Of a stretch of DNA of 64,000 nucleotides, positions 18,161-27,097 are shown in pieces (position 1 is the first letter of the stretch; each line of letters starts with the position of its first letter). The position numbers and the translations under genes were made by a program. This stretch comes from Bacteroidia bacterium (GTDB lineage Bacteria > Bacteroidota > Bacteroidia > Bacteroidales > Dysgonomonadaceae): the NCBI GenBank assembly GCA_025999435.1, contig BNXH01000003.1:6640-70639 (forward strand), written 5' to 3'. The notes below the pieces were generated by a model that was given only the letters and a program-made list of their open reading frames with translations, was not told the origin of the DNA and did no database searches.

Positions 18161-19651
18161 TTAATTGAAAAATACGATAGAACTCTCAGAATGAGAAGGA
18201 CTCAAACTAGTTATTCCGTATCTGTATTTTTCTAAATCTTTCTTGTTTTTGCATGGTATTGCTAATTCTGTTAAGCCGGTTACAGCAATAATGCTCTCGG
18301 GATTATCTTTATTTACCGGTTTATTCCTTTTAAATTTGTAAATAACAAAACGTTTGGCATTTTTGCCACGCTGCCATTTTAAAGAAATATTTTGATCATC
18401 AATCATTTGAATTGATGCATCTTGCGGATTTTCAGGTTCAATGCGTTTAATTCTATTGTTTTCGGGCGAGATGCTCAGGTATTTATATTCTTTTTTACTC
18501 AACTGCTTTTCTAATTTTACTTCAGGTTTGTTAAACAAAGATTTGGCACTGAAATATATTTCTCCCTTAATATTAGGGTCTGACATATTTCTTTTTATCT
18601 GACGGATAAGCTCCTTTGAGTTATGCCACTCTTTTTGTTTGGCATCCTTAGAAATTCTATATGGAGCCAGGCCTGCATATACATTCGCTCCATAATTATA
18701 TTTTGACCACCAATCGGCCAGGATAGCATAGTCTGCAATTTGGTATCCTATATTAAAGTATAACTGAGGTAGTACATAGTCAATCCATCCTTTTTCCTGC
18801 CATAATAAAATATCGGCATACAGACCATCGTAATTGGTCATTGCTTTCGTATCTGATCCGCGGGGGTCTTCTGTTTTATTACGCCAAATAGCAAATGGAG
18901 AAATTCCAAATTCGACCCAAGGCTTGGCAGATTTTATTGTTTCGTTTATTTCTTTTATTATCAAATTGACATTATTCCTGCGCCAATCTTCTTTGTTTTT
19001 AAATCCACGTGGATATTTTGCAAATGTCATAGAATCAGGAAATTCTTGTCCGGCAATTTTGTAAGGATAAAAATAATCATCCATATGTATTGCATCTATA
19101 TCGTAGTTACTTACAATATCTTTTACAACATTGCATGTGAATTCGCGGACTTCATCCAAACCCGGATTGAAATATTTAGCTTTACCATAATTTATTACCC
19201 ATTCCGGATGTTTATTCATAATATGATCTTTTGCATATGTGTTATAGCCCACAGTGTCATTATTTATACGATATGGATTGAGCCACACATGTATATTCAG
19301 CCCTCGTTTATGACATTCGTCAATAGTAAATCGCAACGGATCATAACCCGGGTCTTGGCCTTGTACTCCTGTCAACCAATGGCTATAAGGCTCGAATTTG
19401 GACTTATAGAAGGCATCTGCAGTCGGTCTTATTTGAAAGATAACAGTATTCATGTTATACGCCTTCACATTGTCCAACAAGTTTATCATCTCCTGTTTTT
19501 GATCTTCTGAAGGGAGACCCTTTTGCGAAGGCCAGTCTATATTTGCAACAGTTGCAATCCATACGCCACGTATAAACCGTTTATTGGACTGGGCAGAAAC
19601 AGATGCAAAAAATAACATTAGCAAAATCAAGCAGAAATTTAATTTTTTCAT
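18161..19651 (-). CDS. Family 10-like glycosylhydrolase (GHL10/DUF187), DigH/YngK type
   Basis: A 496-residue secreted protein (signal MKKLNFCLILLMLFFASVSAQ). The GHL10 TIM-barrel domain spans about 25-350: FIRGVWIATVANIDWPS, MNTVIFQIRPTADAFY, GLNIHVWLNPYR, YDIDAIHMDDYFYPY and IDYVLPQLYF, with Asp-Asp in HMDDYFY a likely catalytic pair. An FN3-like tail follows (about 400-496). The family includes E. coli DigH, which cleaves peptide-free peptidoglycan strands; that function fits the neighbours (NamZ, MurQ, amidase). It has a 491-base leader region containing an element shared with the phosphoesterase gene at 27098-28957. Confidence 0.86.
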   Translation of the reverse strand: MKKLNFCLILLMLFFASVSAQSNKRFIRGVWIATVANIDWPSQKGLPSEDQKQEMINLLDNVKAYNMNTVIFQIRPTADAFYKSKFEPYSHWLTGVQGQDPGYDPLRFTIDECHKRGLNIHVWLNPYRINNDTVGYNTYAKDHIMNKHPEWVINYGKAKYFNPGLDEVREFTCNVVKDIVSNYDIDAIHMDDYFYPYKIAGQEFPDSMTFAKYPRGFKNKEDWRRNNVNLIIKEINETIKSAKPWVEFGISPFAIWRNKTEDPRGSDTKAMTNYDGLYADILLWQEKGWIDYVLPQLYFNIGYQIADYAILADWWSKYNYGANVYAGLAPYRISKDAKQKEWHNSKELIRQIKRNMSDPNIKGEIYFSAKSLFNKPEVKLEKQLSKKEYKYLSISPENNRIKRIEPENPQDASIQMIDDQNISLKWQRGKNAKRFVIYKFKRNKPVNKDNPESIIAVTGLTELAIPCKNKKDLEKYRYGITSLSPSHSESSIVFFN

Positions 19652-19849
19652 ATCATTACAACTAATAAAATTTTAACTTCCAGCACCCTCCTTCCGTCAT
19701 CACCTATTACAAAGACCAACATATATCAGGATAATACATATAGATCCAATCAAAAGAAATTAAGGAATGACTGTAAAATATAGACAGAAATGCTTTTCAT
19801 GGTGTAAACAATCATATAAAATAGAATAGCATACTATCTTGGTCGATGT

Positions 19850-19917
19850 AAATATATAAGGTTTTTATCGATCTTTTTAGATATATTTCCTTATTTTGTA
19901 TTTTATTATATATATTT
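19850..19917 (-). promoter_or_regulatory. Conserved upstream element, copy 1 (GHL10 gene)
   Basis: Matches 29008-29075 at 59 of 68 positions by hand count, including a 19-base identical block beginning AAATATATAAGG. It contains a small inverted repeat ATCT-N4-AGAT and, on the minus strand, TATATTTA, one base off the -7 consensus. It lies about 200 bases upstream of the GHL10 start. Confidence 0.6.
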
Positions 19918-20056
19918 TCAATATTTTAATTTTAACAGTTTGTGGAATAATTATAAAATACAGAAACACAGACATAATATAAAAACACACAAATACATTT
20001 TTATATTTACGAACATTTTTTAATCATTTTTCATATATAATGAGAGCGGGTGTATC

Positions 20057-20118
20057 AAAAGCCTCAAGGCTTTTTAAAATAGCAAAGGTTGATAATCAAA
20101 CATGACTACCAACCTTTG
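20057..20118 (-). terminator. Tandem hairpins after the serine hydrolase gene
   Basis: Two stems: 20083-20091 with 20110-20118 (9 bp, CAAAGGTTG, 18-base loop) and 20057-20063 with 20068-20074 (AAAAGCC, loop of four, TTTT on the 3' side on the minus strand). They begin 25 bases after the stop of the serine hydrolase and probably end the susC2-susD2-hydrolase transcript. Confidence 0.65.
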
Positions 20119-20142
20119 GGGTTATGATCAATATTGTTTCTT

Positions 20143-21339
20143 TCAGAATTTCATGTCCGTTATAGATGCAGCAACCACATTGGCAACCACTTCACGCAAG
20201 CGTGATACAGCACCTTTGTCTTCGGGATGGACACGATTTGTAAGCAATATGACAGCTGTATCACTCTCAGGATCGATAGTAATTGATGTACCTGTATAAC
20301 CTGTATGTCCATAAGCCGAAACGTCAAAAATATCTCCGTCATTGGCATATCCGGAATATACATCCCAACCTAAAGCCCGGCCAAATTTTTCAAATCCGCG
20401 AGGTACACTCCTAAGGGTCTTCACTGTTAAAGGGCTTAAAATTCGTACACCTTTTACCTCTCCATTGTTGAGTAACATGGCTGTTAATACAGCCAGATCT
20501 TCGGCATTGGAAAATACCCCCGCATTGCCCGAAACTCCTCCATTGACTATACCGGCCAAAGGATCATGTACCTTTCCTTTTAGCACAGAACCATCAGCTT
20601 GTTTCTGAGTAGGCGCCACCCAATCCAATGTTTCTCCTGTTGGATTATAGTCTGTATGACGCATGGCTAAAGGAATAAATATATTTTGTTTGGCAAAATT
20701 TTGTAAACTCATTCCCGATACTGTTTCGATAATGCGTTGTAGAGTTATAAAATTTAAACAACTATAGTCGAATACCGTAGAGGGTTCATTGTTACGTTTC
20801 ACTTTCGATATATGTGTGATTAATCCATCCGGATTAGGCATTGTATATTCTTTCTTTAACTCTTCCACCGAAGCATAAGGAGGAAGCCCCGATGTATGAG
20901 TAAGCAGATCTATGATCCTGATATTCTTTTTTCTTCCCGAATCAGGATCTGTCCATGGTTGAAAACCGGGAATATACAATGATACATTGTCTCTCAATCT
21001 GATCTGTCCCCTTTCCAGTAATATCATTGTAGATATAGCCGTTGAGACAGACTTACTTACTGAAGCCAAATCAAAAACTGTATTAGTAGTCATTGCGATA
21101 GTATCAGGATATACCTGTTTGTTTCCATAAGCCTTCAAGTATGCAATTTTTTTATGTCGTACTACAGCCAGTACAGCCCCAGGAATTTCTCCCTTCTGGA
21201 TAGACTGTTGAACAACAACATCAACATAAGCTAGTTTTTGCTTGTCCAATCCGGCTTTCTGAGGGCTTACTACCGACAGTTGCGCATATAGGTTGCATCC
21301 TGCGATTAACAAAATGAGTAATGATATTATATGCTTCAT
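20143..21339 (-). CDS. Exported serine hydrolase of the class C beta-lactamase/DD-peptidase family
   Basis: A 398-residue protein with signal MKHIISLLILLIAGCNLYAQ. Penicillin-recognising fold motifs: SVSK (about 94-97, nucleophile Ser and Lys) in FDLASVSKSVS, YSC at the YxN position in VFDYSCLNF, and HTG in the C-terminal GHTGYTG replacing KTG. This pattern is common in esterases, D-aminopeptidases and DD-peptidase relatives rather than true beta-lactamases. It follows susD 2 after a terminator hairpin and precedes the GHL10 gene, which suggests peptidoglycan-derived substrate processing in the periplasm. The exact bond cleaved is unknown. Confidence 0.85.
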   Translation of the reverse strand: MKHIISLLILLIAGCNLYAQLSVVSPQKAGLDKQKLAYVDVVVQQSIQKGEIPGAVLAVVRHKKIAYLKAYGNKQVYPDTIAMTTNTVFDLASVSKSVSTAISTMILLERGQIRLRDNVSLYIPGFQPWTDPDSGRKKNIRIIDLLTHTSGLPPYASVEELKKEYTMPNPDGLITHISKVKRNNEPSTVFDYSCLNFITLQRIIETVSGMSLQNFAKQNIFIPLAMRHTDYNPTGETLDWVAPTQKQADGSVLKGKVHDPLAGIVNGGVSGNAGVFSNAEDLAVLTAMLLNNGEVKGVRILSPLTVKTLRSVPRGFEKFGRALGWDVYSGYANDGDIFDVSAYGHTGYTGTSITIDPESDTAVILLTNRVHPEDKGAVSRLREVVANVVAASITDMKF

Positions 21340-21365
21340 TTAACCAGTTTTATATTAAAAGAGAA

Positions 21366-21399
21366 GAAAAGGAGCTGCGCTTTTAAATAGCTCCTTTTC
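21366..21399 (-). terminator. Intrinsic terminator after susD 2
   Basis: Perfect 11-bp stem GAAAAGGAGCT/AGCTCCTTTTC with a 12-base loop, followed on the minus strand by a pyrimidine-rich TTCTCTTTTA run. It lies between the susD 2 stop (21421) and the serine hydrolase start (21339). Confidence 0.8.
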
Positions 21400-21420
21400 G
21401 CTCATTACAATCCTTTTATA

Positions 21421-23409
21421 TCACTTAATATAATTGTTATACTCGTCATCTGTAGCACAATCCCACCAAACAGGGTAACACCAGATATTCAAATCCATGG
21501 CATGCTTGTTAGCAGCCATAGCATTTACCGTATTGTACTGTAACTCAAGTGCGTTAGGCATCCTCCAACGACGCATCCAGTAAGTAGGATCGGTCGGCGT
21601 AGTACCTGTTATCTCTGCTTGACCTGCAAACAGCGGGCTACGTCCATAACCCGGATAAACCATGCCGAAACTACCAATATTGCCCGCACTGTAATTGAAA
21701 CGGCGCATATCGTTCCAGTTTTCAAGACTACAACCCATAGCCACATATTTTTGTAACATGATGTCGGCCATTGTCAGGCTGCCTGCATCTTGGCATACAG
21801 CAGCACTGGCCAGATACGAAGACATCTTGCTTATATCCATCGGCATCATGTCCGGATTGTCGTAACCCGCCGATTGCCATTCTGTCAGTTTAGTCTGCAT
21901 CATGTCCATGTGAGCCTTGATACCGTCCTTGTATGCGGTAAGCGCATTTGCCTTTTCTCCTTTTCTCATGTAAACCTCTGCCTTGATGAAGCACATTTCG
22001 TGGTAAGTCAGGATTTCCTGATCCGAGTTTGGACGGATCTGAAATGAGCCTGTGGAAGCCACGGCTCCGGCACTTTTTCCGGAAGTTGAGGCATACCAAT
22101 TCATATCCATCTCGTCAGAGCCGCCTGTCAGTGTAGAGTACTGACGCAGATTTACATATACAGTATCGCCTGCTAATATGTAATTTCCATTGTTTATAAA
22201 ATGCGATCCCTTCGGATAGGTAACGGTTACAGCATCAGCATCGGCTGTATAATTATAGTTTCCGGCATTCAGTCCATTAATAAAAGCCGTACGATCGGCA
22301 GGTAGAGCGCCTGCAAAACTATATTTCACATCTGTATCTTTATCTGCATATGTATAAAGAGCGATAGAAGTAGCGCCTCCCTTTAACAAACGCTCAGACG
22401 GGCCGTAAAAATCAACCCCTTTGGAACGTAACCATTCATAAGACATAACCTTGCCATCAGTACTCAATTTCATATTAACCATCATGGCCGGAACAATTTT
22501 GCTCATACGCGGGTCTTCCACACCAGAACCACGCATATTGGTCAGCAAGTCATAATAATATTTAGAGATGCGTTGGTTTGAACCCCATGCCACATAGTCG
22601 AAATTACCGTTTGTCATAATAGGGTCGCCAAATAGGTAATCGGTCACATCATCCTTCTTGTTATAGCAAACAGCCACCGTATTGTCGGCGTTGGATTGAG
22701 GGGCTTTAGACAGACAATCCAAAAGGGCGTCCGGGCTAAATTCCGCTTTCTTGGACAGCTTCAGCAGATAACGAGCTTTCAAGCCGTAGCTAAGTTTCAA
22801 CCATTTGTTCACATTGCCGCCGTTCCACATATCGCCAGCCGAAAACTGTTCAGCTCCGGATTCCTGAGCTTTGCCGAAAAGTTCAATTGCTTCGTCCAGC
22901 TTGGCAATACAACCCTCAAAGACTGTCTTACCGTCATCATAAGCGGGGCTTACGGAAGCGCCCAATGCTTCGGTATATGGAATTTCACCATACAGGTCAA
23001 GCATTTCCATGAAGCCCAGTGCGTGCATTACGTCAGCAGCAGCCATATAGTGATAGGCGCCTTGCTTCTGAGCCGTATTGTACATGTCGTTCAAATTAGC
23101 TGCCGCAGCAACGAACCATGTCTGATAAGATGTAGTAGTAGAACCAGGCTGACATGCCCACGTCACAGCCAAATAAGTATTGTTGGCGCTGTTGCTGTAG
23201 TAAACTCCAGACTGGCAGGAAGTACGCATATTGGTAACTCCCGCAGAGTACTGATAGAACTTCTGTATCCACGGCAGCCTGTTGGCTAAAAGCGCTGTTT
23301 CATTGTTCGGGTTGTCAGGATCGGTATTGACGTCAAGCCAATCGTTGCAGGAAATCATACCCAACATAAGTATACAACCCAATACGACCATATATTTAAT
23401 TTTCTTCAT
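21421..23409 (-). CDS. SusD-like outer-membrane lipoprotein, SusD_2 branch (pair 2)
   Basis: A 662-residue lipoprotein with signal MKKIKYMVVLGCILMLG and lipobox MISCNDW. It belongs to the divergent SusD/RagB branch recognised by WLDVNTDPDNPNN at the N-terminus and YHYMAAADVMHALGFMEMLDLYGEIPYTEAL. The C-terminus carries WMRRWRMPNALELQYN. This branch often pairs with SusC proteins that take peptides or short oligomers; that is general knowledge and not shown here. It starts 25 bases after susC 2. Confidence 0.9.
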   Translation of the reverse strand: MKKIKYMVVLGCILMLGMISCNDWLDVNTDPDNPNNETALLANRLPWIQKFYQYSAGVTNMRTSCQSGVYYSNSANNTYLAVTWACQPGSTTTSYQTWFVAAAANLNDMYNTAQKQGAYHYMAAADVMHALGFMEMLDLYGEIPYTEALGASVSPAYDDGKTVFEGCIAKLDEAIELFGKAQESGAEQFSAGDMWNGGNVNKWLKLSYGLKARYLLKLSKKAEFSPDALLDCLSKAPQSNADNTVAVCYNKKDDVTDYLFGDPIMTNGNFDYVAWGSNQRISKYYYDLLTNMRGSGVEDPRMSKIVPAMMVNMKLSTDGKVMSYEWLRSKGVDFYGPSERLLKGGATSIALYTYADKDTDVKYSFAGALPADRTAFINGLNAGNYNYTADADAVTVTYPKGSHFINNGNYILAGDTVYVNLRQYSTLTGGSDEMDMNWYASTSGKSAGAVASTGSFQIRPNSDQEILTYHEMCFIKAEVYMRKGEKANALTAYKDGIKAHMDMMQTKLTEWQSAGYDNPDMMPMDISKMSSYLASAAVCQDAGSLTMADIMLQKYVAMGCSLENWNDMRRFNYSAGNIGSFGMVYPGYGRSPLFAGQAEITGTTPTDPTYWMRRWRMPNALELQYNTVNAMAANKHAMDLNIWCYPVWWDCATDDEYNNYIK

Positions 23410-23434
23410 AATCTTCTATTTTATCTGTTTTTAC

Positions 23435-26400
23435 TTAGAATGTTAGATTCACTCCCAAAGAGAAACTGGATGTGGAAGGTACACTACAGTAGTCAATGCC
23501 CGTAGCTCCTGAACCGCCCGTACCACCAGCCGTGCTTACTTCCGGATCCATACCTTTGTAATTGGTCAAGGTCAGCAAGTTGGTGCCAATAACCGTTACG
23601 GACAATCTCTTGATAATGTTCTGTTTTTTGATCAGGTCGGTAAAATCATAGCTGACAGACAACGAACGCAGTTTCAACCAGTTTACAGAAGTGATGAAGT
23701 TATAAGAGTTCGACAGATAATTAGACCAGTATTTCTGTATCATGGCTTTGCCCGAATAAGACGTACCATTGATGGTATAGTTCTGATCGGCATAATAAGT
23801 CAGGTCAACATCATCGCCAGTCTTGCTGTCAACGCCTTTTACGTTAACGTATTCGCGTCCGTTAGCCGTTGTCAGCTTACTCAAACCATTGGAAGCCAGA
23901 TAATATTCAGTACCGTTATATACGTCCCCGCCCAGGCGGAAGTCAAGCAGGAAGGACAGTGTCAGGTTCTTGTAGCTGATCGTATTGTTCAACCCGCCGA
24001 TAAATTTCGGCTCGCGGTTACCTACAACCGTTGCAGTTTCAGCTGATACCTTGTACAGGCCAGTTGTCGGATCTACCTGATAGCGTCCACCCTCTACTTC
24101 CACTTGTTTTTTCTCTTCTTTGCCATTTACAGTTTCGATTACTTCCTTCGTTTCATAAGCGTAGCGTGTACCGACCATACCAAGAAAATAACCGCCGTTA
24201 GGAACAGACGCGGCTTTGATGGTACCGAACTGTGCATCGGTAGGATAAAACATGCCTACACCTTCGAGGAAAGTACCTAAACGGCCTCGGTTGTAAGATG
24301 TATTAAGCGTAACGTTCCATTCAATATCTTTTGTCCGAATAGGCTTGGCGGTGAGGGCTATTTCCATACCCTCATTGATTACAGAACCTGAGTTGATACT
24401 AGACATAATATATCCGTTAGCATTGGACAGACGTGGAGATGCAATCTGGTTTTTAGTCTGGCTGTGATAATATGTCCAATCCAGTCCCAGCCGACCGTTG
24501 AGAAATTTCAATTCCGTACCCACTTCCCATGCCGTTTGCAGTTCGGGCACAAGGAAGGCGTTACCACTTGTATATTGATTACCCACGCCGGTATAAGAAC
24601 CGTAAGTGAAAGGACTGACAAGATAAGTCTGCGTAGCATAAGCTGGAGCACTCTTACCCGCGCCGGCTTCACTGGCACGAATCTTACCGAACGTAAGAAT
24701 ATCGTTTTTCGGTAATAGTTCGGTAAATACAACCGATGCGCTGACAGACGGGTAAAAATAAGAACGGTTTTGCAAAGGAAGCGTTGAAGACCAGTCATTG
24801 CGCCCTGTTACAGTCAAGTAAAGAATATTTTTGTAAGACGCACGTAATTCGCCGTATATACCAACTAGCCGGTTACGGCTTGTAGCATCCGTAAAAAACC
24901 GGTTCTCCTTGGATATATTGGAAAAACTGGTTGTACCTGCGGTGATAAAGTTATATCCCCAATGCGTCTGACTCAGGCGTTCCGTATCTTCGGACGTAGT
25001 ACCCAGCATCAGGTTCAAGTCTACATCCCCGAAAGTCTTATGAAAATTACTCATCACGTTAGTAGAAATGTATGTATAGCCGTAATCGCTCTTACTCAAA
25101 CGTCCGTTTTGATACATTTCTTTCACAACGCTACCCGGAGCAATATAGGAATAGGCGTCCGTGGTGTACTGGTCGTAACCTAAGCGCGCCGATACGTCCC
25201 ACCAGTCTGTAATCTTAAACAAAGCACTCAATGCGCCGGTAAAACGCTTTGTCTTATCGGACATCTTGTTTTTATTGATAATCCAGTATGGGTTTTCCTT
25301 GTCGGATGCCAAATCCCACTGTCCGTCAAACAGGCGGTATTTTGAGCCGTCCTCGTTCACATATTTCGATATGTCTTCTGTCAAGGGCCAGCTGTAAATA
25401 GCGTTCATGGTTCCGTTACCGCCGCCATCCCACAAACCACTAGAAGTCAACGTTTTATCCGTATTTGAAATAGAGTAGGCCACATTAGCGCCCACCGTCA
25501 GATGCCCATATTTCTGCTCCCCGTTGAAACGGATTGTAGTCTTGTCATATGCTGTCTGTCGTACGACACCATCTTGATTGTAATTGGACGCTGACAAGAA
25601 GAATGATCCGTTTTTAGAACCTCCGGCTAGGCTTACATTATTATCATAAACGACTCCACTCTGAAAAAAATTGCCGATATTGTCGTACAACTGAGTGCCC
25701 ACTCCTAACTTTTCTCCCCATGACTGATAGGTCATGTCACTGAAAACACCGTTATTTTCATAATATCCACGTCCAAACTCTTTTTGAACTTCGGGCAGTT
25801 TTGTTACCCATGAAGTGTTCATTTTACTGGAAAAGTCTACTTTCACAGCTCCTTCTGCACCCTTCTTTGTCGTAATGATGATAGCACCGTCTGCCGCACG
25901 CGATCCGTAAAGCGCTGCCGCTGCCGCGCCTTTCAAAACAGACAAATTTTCGATGTCCTCAGGATTAATATCCATCACGCGATTGGAATAGGTAGTGGCG
26001 TTACGCGTCATACCGTCGGTTGCACTGTTACCAATCACCTGCGTGGAGTTGTCGTAAATCACGCCATCGATCACAAACAAAGGTTCGTTGGCACGCCCTT
26101 CCGAAGTGGAATTTCCGCCGCGAATAACGATAGTTGCTCCTGCACCTGCTGCACCGCTGTTCTGCGTAATGTTTACACCCGGCACTTTACCTGCCAGGGA
26201 ATTGATGACATTCGGATTCTTATTTTTCAATATCTCTTTCGAATCCAGATCGGAAACAGCATAACCCAATGCCTTCCTTTCTTTCTTGATGCCAAGAGCC
26301 GTAACTACGACTTCGTCCATAGTCTGAGCCGATTCTACTAAGGTTATATCTATAATAGTTTGGGCTCCGACTACTTTCGATTGCGATGTATACCCCAGAT

Positions 26401-26698
26401 AAGAGAATACGAGGGTTACTCCTGAAGTAGTAGTTATGGAGTAACTTCCATTAACATCTGTTAAAACCCCTTGAGTTGTTCCTTTAACGGCAACACTTAC
26501 TCCAACCAGAGGCTCTCCGCCAGTGTCTGTAACCGTCCCTTTAACCGTAATTCTTGCTTGTTGTTGTTCTGACTGCCCATCCGAATGCACTTTTAGATCC
26601 GTTGCATAGCTATTTGTGAAGGAATATACAATTCCAACAGCTAACAAACAGAGAATTTTTTTTAGCAGCTTGTTTTTGCCTTGTTTTGAGTTGTTCAT
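23435..26698 (-). CDS. SusC/RagA TonB-dependent transporter (pair 2)
   Basis: A 1087-residue outer-membrane importer. N-terminal signal region, carboxypeptidase-regulatory-like domain (ITVKGTVTDTGGEPLVGVSV), TonB box region MDEVVVTALGIKKERKALG, plug with LKGAAAAALYGSRAADGAI, then the barrel ending FSLGVNLTF. The TALGIKKE type plug is the subgroup that goes with SusD_2 lipoproteins. Residues 1-130 closely resemble SusC 1, after which the two diverge. Presumed to import the product that the neighbouring GHL10, serine hydrolase and phosphoesterase act on. Confidence 0.94.
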   Translation of the reverse strand: MNNSKQGKNKLLKKILCLLAVGIVYSFTNSYATDLKVHSDGQSEQQQARITVKGTVTDTGGEPLVGVSVAVKGTTQGVLTDVNGSYSITTTSGVTLVFSYLGYTSQSKVVGAQTIIDITLVESAQTMDEVVVTALGIKKERKALGYAVSDLDSKEILKNKNPNVINSLAGKVPGVNITQNSGAAGAGATIVIRGGNSTSEGRANEPLFVIDGVIYDNSTQVIGNSATDGMTRNATTYSNRVMDINPEDIENLSVLKGAAAAALYGSRAADGAIIITTKKGAEGAVKVDFSSKMNTSWVTKLPEVQKEFGRGYYENNGVFSDMTYQSWGEKLGVGTQLYDNIGNFFQSGVVYDNNVSLAGGSKNGSFFLSASNYNQDGVVRQTAYDKTTIRFNGEQKYGHLTVGANVAYSISNTDKTLTSSGLWDGGGNGTMNAIYSWPLTEDISKYVNEDGSKYRLFDGQWDLASDKENPYWIINKNKMSDKTKRFTGALSALFKITDWWDVSARLGYDQYTTDAYSYIAPGSVVKEMYQNGRLSKSDYGYTYISTNVMSNFHKTFGDVDLNLMLGTTSEDTERLSQTHWGYNFITAGTTSFSNISKENRFFTDATSRNRLVGIYGELRASYKNILYLTVTGRNDWSSTLPLQNRSYFYPSVSASVVFTELLPKNDILTFGKIRASEAGAGKSAPAYATQTYLVSPFTYGSYTGVGNQYTSGNAFLVPELQTAWEVGTELKFLNGRLGLDWTYYHSQTKNQIASPRLSNANGYIMSSINSGSVINEGMEIALTAKPIRTKDIEWNVTLNTSYNRGRLGTFLEGVGMFYPTDAQFGTIKAASVPNGGYFLGMVGTRYAYETKEVIETVNGKEEKKQVEVEGGRYQVDPTTGLYKVSAETATVVGNREPKFIGGLNNTISYKNLTLSFLLDFRLGGDVYNGTEYYLASNGLSKLTTANGREYVNVKGVDSKTGDDVDLTYYADQNYTINGTSYSGKAMIQKYWSNYLSNSYNFITSVNWLKLRSLSVSYDFTDLIKKQNIIKRLSVTVIGTNLLTLTNYKGMDPEVSTAGGTGGSGATGIDYCSVPSTSSFSLGVNLTF

Positions 26699-27097
26699 AA
26701 TACTTTGTTTATTAATTTGATACTTCTCCTACTAAATGAATCAATTGGCAAATAATGAAAAGAAACCTATTTATAGACGCTCAACGATTGTTAAAATCAA
26801 AATTTCCAAGAATAAGAATCTGAGATAAAATACGAGTGTGTTCAATTTCTCTAACAGAGTAAAGTTAACAACCATATTTTCATACGAAAAAAGGGGAAAT
26901 GGCCTTATTATTTTCTGTAATTCCTTAAACATAAATTTTGAATCAAATTCATTATTATAGGTATAAAAAACATGTAAAAGATTTAAAGATAGATTCAAAG
27001 ATTCCTGTTTGCTTTTTTAAAGTATTACCATAAGCGCTTCAATTTATGTTTTACAATAATATTTGGTTTTAATTTGAGTACAATTAATTAGGGACAA
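26699..27097. other. 399-base intergenic region upstream of susC 2
   Basis: AT-rich gap between the phosphoesterase stop (27098) and the susC 2 start. A 75-codon open frame on the minus strand (26771-26998) has no recognisable features and is probably chance. No exact -7 consensus, strong hairpin or repeat was found; the susC 2 promoter must lie here or the gene is read from upstream. Confidence 0.45.

Larger units (their letters stand above)
19652..20142. other. 491-base intergenic region with promoter element and two hairpins
   Basis: Between the serine hydrolase 3' end (20143) and the GHL10 start (19651). It holds two hairpins near the hydrolase end (20057-20118) and the AT-rich element 19850-19917 that recurs at 29008-29075. 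The remaining 200 bases next to GHL10 would be a long leader; no open frame or further structure was recognised. Confidence 0.6.

Noticed and set aside
26771-26998. 75-codon minus-strand open frame in the gap upstream of susC 2
   Set aside because: No recognisable domain or ribosome-binding context, and composition matches AT-rich intergenic DNA.
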